From the NCBI GenBank assembly GCA_910890315.1, contig CAJVGD010000013.1, forward strand, positions 372,001 through 436,000: 64,000 bases of DNA, written 5' to 3'. The notes under the pieces were generated by a model. That model made no database searches. It was not told the DNA's origin and saw nothing but the letters and a program-made list of their open reading frames with translations. Source of the DNA: Serendipita indica DSM 11827. Taxonomy: Eukaryota > Basidiomycota > Agaricomycetes > Sebacinales > Serendipitaceae. The position numbers were made by a program, and so were the translations under genes. Shown piece after piece: positions 55,043 to 64,000 of the stretch; within the stretch, counting starts at the first letter, position 1; each line of letters opens with the position of its first letter.

Positions 55043-58000
55043 CTATTCATTACGCAGCCAAGCTTCGGCGCGGTCAATCCAGTGTTCATGGAGCAGGGAT
55101 GTCAGCGTGGCTTGACGGCCAATCTCAAGCGAGCGAAGGATTGTGACCACGTGCATGCAAAATTCAACATATTCAACGACTGCGCCGCCTTCTCGTGAAC
55201 TGATGTACGTGGTCACGTTGTGGCGCATCGCTTTGAGCAACTCCGCAACTCCGCTTATTGCCTCCGCATTCAGCCGTATACGCTCGTCTGTAGAATCCCC
55301 TGAGGATATCCTCTGGAGATTCTGCTCGACATTGGAAAGGACGCCTGCGTATAATCAGGACGAAGACCGATAACGCTCAAAGTTACTGACTCTCGATGAT
55401 AATCATGCGATTGGAAATAAATAGCCCTTCATCGAAATCCTCCTCTGTCACGGCGCGTGGGAAAGGAACATTGGCGAATATGGGGTGCCTCAAACCGTCG
55501 ACTCGGAACAAGGTGAACGTGTAGGGCGGGAGAATATGAGCGGAATCTGCACCCATAGTCATGAACCATGCCTTGATAAACTTATCGCTCGAAACCTGTA
55601 GGAACAGTCGACAACAAACCTGCTGGAAGGACAGCCATCGTACCTGATAAACCTTTGGGTCCCCTCGAAGTATATTCATCAAGAAGATGGGCTCCGTTTC
55701 CTGTATCCACGCAAAGTCTTCCACCCGACCGAGCGTTGACGGACTCCTTTGGAGAAAGTAATCCCAGCCCTAAGAACCATTAGATGTTATCCCCTCGAGT
55801 AAGCCAATCTCACCTTGATATTGTGAGATGTGACTACGAGAGATAAATCGGCCCAACATTCAATCCACGCTATCACATCCACATTCTTCCGCTCCGCCGA
55901 CTCGGCATATGCTAAACGACTGACGATAGACGTCACAGGACCAATGAGCTCTATGAGCATCTTGCACCAAATTAGCCAAGTAAGCGAAAGATGATGCGTA
56001 TACCTGTGCAAGTGTCCGGTCCTCCTGCTGATGCAGGCTCTCCCCATCTGTTATTCTTTCCTCCATGAAATTAAGGTCGTTCATATCAATGGGGGCGAAA
56101 CCGTAATCCTCCTGAGACTCCTCTTCCACTACTGTCTCCCGAGGAAAGTCTGGCAGGGATGGGTCTGGGAAGAAATGGGAGCGCAAGTCGAAGATGACCT
56201 TGAAAAGGAGTATGATCTCGTTCAGACATCTTTCGTCGTCTCGAGAAATGACGAGTAGTCGAGGGATAATATCTAAACATTGTCATAACGAGGTTTGTGC
56301 GCATGCCGCAGGAGACTTACCTAGCATGCAGCACGAAGGCTGAGGAAAGATTGGCTCCAAAGGAGTCTGGTCGTCATCCATGGTATTGGACAGGAGCACG
56401 TCTCTGACAGAAGCGATACTCAATGCGCAAAGCATCGATATCTCCTTCAATTGGTGACTGGTGAATGTTGTTCTGCCTCTTGCAAGCTCTTCGATAAGAT
56501 TAAGGCACATTTCGGTGATCCAAGCTATGGGCACCTGGATGGGGAGGCCGTAATGACGATGGAGTCTTCCGAATATCATCGCCGTTCGGATACAGATTTG
56601 CCGTGACCTTTGGTCTGCCACCTTGAAGTCGATTGTCTTCTTACAGCTACCTATCTGGGCTTGAGCATTTGGTAGATTAGGTGCAACGAAGAAGAGGATA
56701 ATCTTTATAGTGAGCTGGTTAAACAGAGCTGATAGGTCCTTCTGAGTTGGAGGTTTATCGCGAGTGTATTCCAAAACAGAAGCCGTGGCTAGCATCGAGA
56801 TCCACTTTCTGGATGTTTGGATATCTTCGCCTGCATCCTGAAGTTTCTTGAACAGAAGTTTGATTAGGATGGTCTGAATGGAATCTTTTGCTTCGAACCG
56901 GCGTAAAAGATCCAAGTTCCTGTAGGTGATGAACCGCGGAAACTCGCTTTGTTCGTGAAGCAGATTCATGAACCTGCGCCCTTTTAGGGCTCCTCGAAGT
57001 ATATCGAAGAGTTGCTTGAACTCATCCTGATCTGCGAGAGACCAATCCCACCGGAAAGCCAGCACATTGCATCGCGCAAATAGCATGCCAGTATAGGTAT
57101 CCTTTGCGACCAAAGTCGCCTGAGGAACTTTCTTGTCCTTTCCAATCGTCTGTGATAAGTCGATCAAGCTAAGAGCTCTACAGACTATCGGCCAATAGCT
57201 TGCCAACCTTCTTCGATCCGTTCCCAGTCCTAATGCATCGATGCTGGAAATGGAACAGAGGCAGAATATTGATGCGAATATGAATTCCGTTTCGTGCACA
57301 ACCGAGGTGAACGGTCGAGTTGATCGGTCTAATCCGCGCACAACTTGCTTCCAGAAGACGTCTGACGAATCTTTGTTCACTTCAGTTGCGGAGGGGTCGA
57401 GGAGGTTGATTTGGATCAAGGCAACCCATAGTTCGAGGGTATACAAAGATAGGGGATCAGCACGAGGTGCATCGTGAAAGGCCAAACAGCTTCTTCGGAT
57501 GCCAAACTCGAACAGTCTTGACATCAAGCTAATAGCGAAGCGATCTGCCGTTGCGTCGCTGAGGATAAATGTACTAGGCGCCTCCCGTTGCTCCAACGCC
57601 AAGATAGCGCAGGCAATTCTGTTGCTGACTTCGACTGCAAACCAGTGGATGGAGAATAGTTCAAGGGTGAACTGTTTGCCTGATATTTGCTTCAGGTTAA
57701 GCTCCTCTTCTATTCTCTCCATGAGCAGGACAACCTGGCCTTTAACGTGGTTGAGAACATCCACGCAGTCCTCGTTTCCCGTTTCGACCGACCATGATAC
57801 GTATAAACAAACGTATCGCGTTAGGTTGTGCAACTGAGCCTGGGCCTCTGGCCCATTGTCGAATGCGGCCTCGTAGAGAAGGTCACAGATAGTCGGTATC
57901 TGAACCTGGAATTCGGGTATAGGTATCGAAGGGTCGAAGCGGATGCCAGAGGCATGAAATGGAAGGGGGCGACTGGCGCTACTTCGACCAGAGAGGATGT

Positions 58001-60811
58001 TGACGAGATCGAGCAGGCGTCCCTGCATTAGCCAAGATGTTTCCGGCAATTGAAAGCCTTCACGAGTCCGTTTCATACCGAATGCCAGAGCAGAGTGGAG
58101 GGATATCTCGATGCTTGCGTCCAAGTCCGGTAGATCACTTGATTCCTGCACATAGATGTCGTCGTGGCTACTTGAAGCTGCGTCAACAGCAACAGATCGA
58201 GGTTGCGTCGAGCGTGCTGCGTACGGTGGCTTGCTTCGAGTCGGATGACTTTTTGCAGTGAGAGCGTCGACGAGGTCCGCAGAAAATTGAGTATCCCCTC
58301 GCATCACAACTGTAACTCCTGACGGACCACGGTCTGATTTTCGCTTCATTGGGTGTCTCTTGTTGACCCCACTGGAAGGTATCGAGACATGGAGTGCATG
58401 GTGATCTGAGTCTCTCTCGGGAGGCCTCAGGGAAAGGCGTGATTGGTACGTGCTTCGGGGCTTGGAACCGGTTGAGTGGGAACCAGAATGCTTGCGAGGT
58501 TTCACGGTGTTTGATGATTTGCGCTTTGAAATTCCATGGACGGAATTTAGCATCCTGTCTATTCGAGTTTGCACCATTTGTGGCCGTTCGTGACTGGAGA
58601 GTCGCTGACGAACTCGTCGGACATCGGAACGCTGGTTGCGAGTACCAGACGAGCCGTCGACTCTCCTGATTATCCCTGCAACTCGGTTGTCCTCCATCGC
58701 TTCCATCATGGGGACTCCCTCCATATCCGAGTTGGACATCTCACTTTCGAGGTTGTGTCGGACTTGACGCGATGAATATGTATCACTTCGCTGTTCGCGA
58801 AGGTCTTCCTCAACATCGTTGTCAAGGCTTTCACGGTCGGATGTAAGGTCAATAAGCTCGTCGAACGCTGGAGGCGAGACAGAGGCTTCTCTGGCTGGAG
58901 TCCGATGCTGTCGGGGTGTTTTGACCCTCGATTGCCCAGGATGTAATGTCACTGCTTCTTCGTCGCCGCTCTCACTAGGATCACTATCTCCAAGGCCACG
59001 AGCTCGCCGTCGCGCACGTTCCTCTTCGCGGTCCCGTCGTTGCCTTTCTTGCTCTTTTCGTCTATGAATCGTCATTCAGAGTTGCAGAGACAAGACCTTC
59101 ATACCTCGCCTCTTCTGCCTTCTTCTGGATAAGAACAGTGGGCCATACTCGACTAAGTATGCGCTGGCGCCTGCGATCCAGTTCGTCCTCTGATTCCTCT
59201 TCCTCCATGGATTCATCGGCATCTTCCACCTTCATTTGGCTTGCGGAGCCTTCAGTGTCGTTTTCTGCACTATTCACGCTCTCCATGGCCGAGTCACTTG
59301 TGCCTGGCCCGGTAGCCTCCTGATTCTCATCCTCAGGAATTCCCATAGACTTGGACGCTATGTGCGCACTGCGAAGTAGTTCGTCATCATCATCGCTGTC
59401 CTCTCCATACAAGCGACGAAGTGCCTCTGCGACCACAGATGGTGAGGCCCTCGGACTTGAGCTCCCATCATTCTGATCAACAGAGTTTTGTGATCTTCGG
59501 GGTTTCTCTTGTAGTAGCTTGCGATTCACTGGGCTCCTTTTGGACATTCGGCGTAGAGGTGAGGGTGGAGCTTCCCGAGAAACTGACTTCACCAAATGAT
59601 TGGGCTTTTTAGGGCGTTTACTGATACTATCCCAGGCTGGAGTTGGGATTGGTGGAAGCTTCTTCGTGTTGGAAGAGGTGCGTTGTCGCTGTGGACTAAA
59701 GACAGGAAAAGCCTGGCTTTCTTCCTCGATTTGACTTTGGCTAGCAGTCCACGCAGGATCTTCTTCTTCCAGCTCATCCAGATGTCTCTTATGGGTACGC
59801 CGTCGGCTCTCCCGTTCTTCGAGAAGTCGCAATTCTTTGTCTCCGAAGACTTTCTTGTAAGCGGTGTATGGAGCAAAGTTTTTGTTGCTTTCTCGGGTAC
59901 GTCGACGAGGCGGAGAGGGAGGCGGAGGCGTCAACGAGGGCGAACGTTGGATGGCGTTTGTGGATTGAGGTTGAGAAGTCGTCGGCTTAGGCGATAATCT
60001 TTGAGGGCTGCCACCCAGAACCCACTGTTCGCCGTTCGAGCGAGACGATGGCCTCTCATAGACAGCTTCTTGTACTATTTGCTGGTCTCCTGAATGGTCG
60101 CTTGGCCGCAGCGGTTCTACCACCTTTCGCCATGTCACTTGTGGCCAGTCCTCCTCCTGTAATTCTTGAGTTGGAGTATCTTGGTAGTGACCTCACTTAC
60201 ACTCTCTGTTTTAGACCCATCAGAGTCTGCGTGATCCGATTTCTGATCACCTGTGTGCTCATCATGTTCATTAGACGGCACACAGACCCCACTAACAGGC
60301 TCTTTGACGATGTCCAACGACGTTTGTGTCATCATTGGAGATGAGATGGGAGGCCAACTGCTGGTCTTGGGACTGGATGGCAGATTCTGTAATGATGTCG
60401 ATGTCACCTTGGTTTGTTTAATCAGGGGATACATACTGTAACGATTTCCGAATCGGATGCGTTGAGTGCCTTGGGAACTATAATCTTGATACTCTGCTGG
60501 CTGGCCGGTGTAGCTTCAGAAGACAATGAACGCGCCTGAAACCTTGGTGTTATTGAGACATCGAGCAATAAACGTTCTTCGCTGTCCGAAGTGTCCACTA
60601 TTGCATCAAGAGAGCCACTTTGCTCAAACTCTTCCGCACCGGCGCGATTAAACTCAGGCCGACTGAGACTAATTGCTACATTGGTGTCACTCGGAGATTT
60701 CTGGTGATGCAGTATGCCTTTGGAGCTGGTCTCCTTCGTCGTTACTGAGCCACCAAAGCTGGTCCGACGTCGTTTGACGGGCCGTAGTCTTGAACTCTCA
60801 TCGCTGTCCAT
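55043..60811 (-). CDS. Mms22/Mus7-like DNA-damage response protein
   Basis: Nine exons join in phase to about 1800 aa: 60811-60437, 60386-60201, 60156-59105, 59061-56321, 56272-56004, 55960-55814, 55769-55644, 55595-55391 and 55344-55043. The N-terminal third is charged and disordered with basic and acidic clusters (KEQERQRRDREEERARRRAR). The rest is an all-helical region that fits the Mus7/Mms22 family (WLMQGRLLDLVNILSGRSS, EEELNLKQISGKQFTLELFS, ISMLCALSIASVRDVLLSN), ending with the conserved GWDYFLQRS, PIFLMNILRGDPKVYQVSSD, RVDGLRHPIF and VLSNVEQNLQRI. In yeasts Mms22 is the adaptor of the Rtt101-Mms1 cullin ligase that supports replication through damaged DNA. It shares a 167-nt promoter with a helicase gene. 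Confidence 0.8.
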
Positions 60812-60978
60812 TCATAGGCAAATACGGTCGTTCTGGAGTAGTTTCCAGATGTATATATGATGCTGTGGATATTTGCCTCTGAGAACTCGAGTGGCAAAAC
60901 GTGTTGTCGCCGCTTCAAAACTTGGACTCTACTTGTTACCCGCCTTAGACTCTACTAATACCAACGCCCGTCCAGCTA
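60812..60978. promoter_or_regulatory. divergent promoter between the Mms22-like and helicase genes
   Basis: The two start codons, 60811 (-) and 60979 (+), are 167 nt apart, so their promoters must overlap. No clear TATA box or shared motif is visible. Confidence 0.4.
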
Positions 60979-63900
60979 ATGGGCAGACCATTACCAGCGT
61001 CTATTGTAGCAGGTGTTCGACACTCTTTTCGGTCCTCTTCATCGTCCAATTCGTCGTTCAAAACCTTCACCAATGGATGTCGACTGGCGATGGCCAGCAC
61101 TATCCATCGGCAAGCAATGTCTCTCCATGGCTCTCAGAGTCAACAAAAGCACGCTTTCACAATGCCTGAGGGCTCGCGACGCGCGATTCCATCCGACTTA
61201 GCGATCCCCAATTTCGTTGCTGATCAGCAAGCACCGTATAATCTTCCGTTCGAGAAGGAGGATGCCCAACCCAATGATATGGGAGGTCTGGCTTCGTGTT
61301 CGCTAACAGACGACCTCAAGTTGCCGTGCAGCGAACCATCTTCATCCCGGACCGTCGAGCGACAAGACGAGCCCAATCTCAGGAAACTTCAACCTGGGGA
61401 CTTTTTGTACAAGCAAGTTTCGGCGTATCAAAAACAGTGCGTAGGCACTTTGTTTCGTAGCATTCAGCTGTAACGCGCCTCTCTAGCTTCACCCCATTAC
61501 TCGAGGCGGAACAACATGAAGAGTCCTCGAGAATTCAGGAAAGACTCGGACAATGGCCTCTGGAACTCCTGGTTGCCGAGGGATATGCTTTGGTGGAGCT
61601 CTCTGCTTTCCGTTACATTAAGAATGGAGAGAAGGTACATGATGGCTATACGTTTAGCTTCGTACCTCCACCAGGCGAATTCCTCGGTTACAATCTCTTT
61701 ACGTACGTCGATCTTTGCGTGCTGAGTAGATTCTGAAATTTTTGTAGACGAGCTCAGCACTTGACCGTCGTGCCCAACCCGTACTCTCCCCTGAACTTCT
61801 ACCACCAACAAGATGTCGACCTTGGTTTCGATGCAATTCCTAGTGGGATAGTGATTCATTCCAGCCCTGAAGAGATAAGAGTCAGGTTTTCGACGAAGGA
61901 TTTGAAGTTTCCTTCCAATCAGCTGTGGAGATTGGATCTCGCGGCCTGCGATATCGCTTACTTGCGAATGGCGGCGGCGATGGAGTGCTTACGCGACACG
62001 CCCACCGAGATTGAACCAGGGGCGTCCCAAGACAAACCTCGTATGAAGGGGACAGTTTTACGGGAGCGTTTGCTTGAAAATTGGCCTACTGAAGGGGCCC
62101 GGAACCAAGATGCGATTCGGCCTGCTGGTGTGGGATCTAGCCCTCTCATTGACGATCCCTCTATCCTCGACTGGGCGAACCGGCACTCTATCACACCGCC
62201 CGTGCACAAGGAAGGAGACCCTGTCGTCACCCTCAACGCCTCTCAAACACAGGCCATTGCCCTCATGTTCAAAGAGCGGCTCAGTCTTGTCCAAGGGGTA
62301 TGTTTTACTCTACGTGATCAACAAGCTACTTACGCTTGTGTCTAGCCTCCTGGAACCGGAAAGACCCGCACCATTATTGAAGCTCTGCGCATCCTGAAAT
62401 CCCATTTCAAAGTGGAACATCCCCTCCTCGTCTGTACCTACACCAACGTCGCGGTGGACAACCTTGTAGAAGGAATTGCCGACGCTGGTATGAATCCTCT
62501 TCGCGTCGGGAATGAAGGGGGCGTGCGCGATGGTCTCGAGAAATGGTCCATGCAGGCATGTCTTTTTCGGTTATTCATTCAATCACCTGAACAAAACTGC
62601 AGGCCCAAATGGAAAGACACCCTCGATGGCCAGAAGTTGTGAAGATTATGAATGAGATTGCCCAAATCAGACAAATTCGTGATCGATTGCGGCGGGAAAT
62701 GGGCTCAGCACCTTCAGATCAGCAAAAGGAGTCTATTTGTAAGTCATGGTTGACGCCCAAACAATCCCGTAACGTTTCCCCAGCTCGACTTGGCAACAAG
62801 ATACATTTACTAAGGGAAAGCAAAGCCAAGCTAGAGTCAGCGATGAGATACATGATTTTCAAATCTGCAGACGTTGTAAGCCTTATGTTACTTGCTGATA
62901 CCCTATCTCACGTCGATGTTCAGATTTGCACTACTTGCATCACTGCCGGATCTAGCGCATTCCGTATGATGGACTTCCCTGTAGTCTTCCTTGACGAAGC
63001 TTCAATGTCGACGGAGCCAGCTTCTCTTATTCCCCTTATGCACGGTGTGAGTCAACTGATTCGGTCTTATTTTCTGCTAATGCCGTGGAAGTGCAAGCAC
63101 CTAGCCCTGATCGGTGATCACAAGCAGTTACCACCAGTAATCACTAGTGAGTTGGCCAAAGAGGGCGGTCTTGGAAAGAGTTTATTCGAGAGGTTGATCG
63201 AAGAGGGTTGTGAGTACTGATGCATCTGTTTTCACTGAGACTAAGGTCACTCTAGCCGTTCCTTCGGTGATGCTCGACACTCAGTACCGTATGCATCCCA
63301 GCATTTCTGCATTTCCCAGTGACGAGTTTTACGGAAAGGCGTTGAGGGATGGAACAATCAGTCCCGCTGGTGGCGTCCCTGCCACTCTGGCTCCGCCTCA
63401 TTCGATGCATCTTGCCAGACGAAAGTCAAAACTTACGGGCGAGATCCCCGCGGTTCTATTTATCCATCACGACAACCACGAGATCAGCCGAGACCGTTCT
63501 AGGGCCAACCTCGAGGAGATGAAGATTGTCGCCGCCGTTCTTGAGGATCTCCTTCTCATGAACCCAGGACTTCGAGGACGAGATATTGGAATTATCTCGC
63601 CGTACGTCGCGCAAGTCCGCATGTTGAACAAGATGCTCAAAGAGGATTCTTCCTGGGCGGACGCATTCCGAGACGCACTCGGCGACCCTCGGTGTCACGA
63701 GCTGCAAGACGTGGAAATCAAGACTGTCGACGGCTTTGAAGGGCGAGAGAAGGAGATCATCATCTTTTCGACCGTCCGTAACAATTCGTGGGGCCATATT
63801 GGCTTCCTCGCGGACAGAAGACGGATGAACGTTGCTCTCACACGCGCTAAGCGCGCCTTATTTGTCGTCGGGAGCATATCAACATTGTCCAAAGGTCGTC

Positions 63901-64000
63901 ATGGTGGCAACTTCCTTGACCCAGAGGGTGAGGAAATGGAAAAGGATGTAGCCAAAATGGTGGTTCAAGGTTCGGGAGATGAGTGGAGAAAGTACATCAA
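60979..64000 (+). CDS. SF1B helicase of the IGHMBP2/Hcs1-UPF1 group, cut by the right edge
   Basis: Nine exons are visible, in phase: 60979-61436, 61487-61702, 61748-62297, 62346-62555, 62603-62738, 62784-62875, 62924-63046, 63092-63206 and 63256 to the edge (about 880 aa so far). The N-terminal 110 residues are low complexity. FTPLLEAEQHEESSRI resembles the start of IGHMBP2/Hcs1. Helicase motifs: I PPGTGKTRTI, Ia CTYTNVAVDNL, II VVFLDEASMSTEP, III GDHKQLPPVI, IV DTQYRMHPSI, V VDGFEGREKEI, VI NVALTRAKRALFVVGS. All catalytic residues are present. These enzymes unwind DNA or RNA 5' to 3'. The intron at 62556-62602 uses a GC donor. The C terminus, including any R3H or zinc finger that would settle the subgroup, is outside the window. 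Confidence 0.85.

Overview
The window looks like nuclear DNA of a filamentous basidiomycete, most likely an agaricomycete. The signs are many small (about 39-55 nt) introns with GT or occasional GC donors, very small exons, F-box/LRR-like genes, and an AreA-type GATA factor with two zinc fingers of the kind I know from mushroom-forming fungi. A finer placement (for example near Rhizoctonia/Ceratobasidium) is only a guess. Exon joins were read by eye from splice signals, reading phase and remembered protein families. No search was run.

Layout. 1-206: 3' end of an unknown + strand gene. 877-1806: a small unknown - strand gene. 3039-10279 (-): a large AreA-like GATA factor. Its DUF1752 exons lie about 2.5 kb upstream of the main exon, and a second possible N terminus lies inside that interval. 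11.3-18.0 kb (+): a tandem family of low-complexity genes sharing one motif; one member carries a C2H2-like plus a Zn2Cys6 finger. 18072-20159 (+): a DUF89/ARMT1-like phosphatase with four exons of 9-16 nt and one apparent 1-nt frameshift. 20627-22161 (-): an LRR-like gene. 22.2-25.7 kb: no supported gene. 25693-27910 (+): an MFS drug:H+ antiporter.

28.9-35.3 kb is a rearranged accessory region. A near-perfect inverted repeat (arms about 1.05 kb, 86-nt spacer) carries two mirror copies of a small secreted histidine-rich protein gene. A third, diverged copy lies at 33.1 kb beside an intact F-box/LRR-like gene, whose 3' end is also duplicated almost unchanged next to the right arm.

37.9-41.3 kb (+): a long, low-complexity conserved protein of unknown role. 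41.65-47.09 kb: a 2.7-kb tandem duplication carrying a coiled-coil gene (one intact, one decayed copy) and the 3' half of ELP5 (one intact gene, one relic). 47.9-64 kb is ordinary, gene-dense housekeeping DNA: HPC2/ubinuclein (histone chaperone), an unknown gene divergent from an F-box gene, a SAP-domain membrane protein, an Mms22/Mus7 DNA-repair protein, and head-to-head with it an SF1B helicase that runs off the right edge.

By function, the right third leans towards chromatin, tRNA modification/Elongator and genome maintenance. The left part holds transcription regulators. The middle is a lineage-specific region where secreted-protein and F-box/LRR genes are being duplicated.
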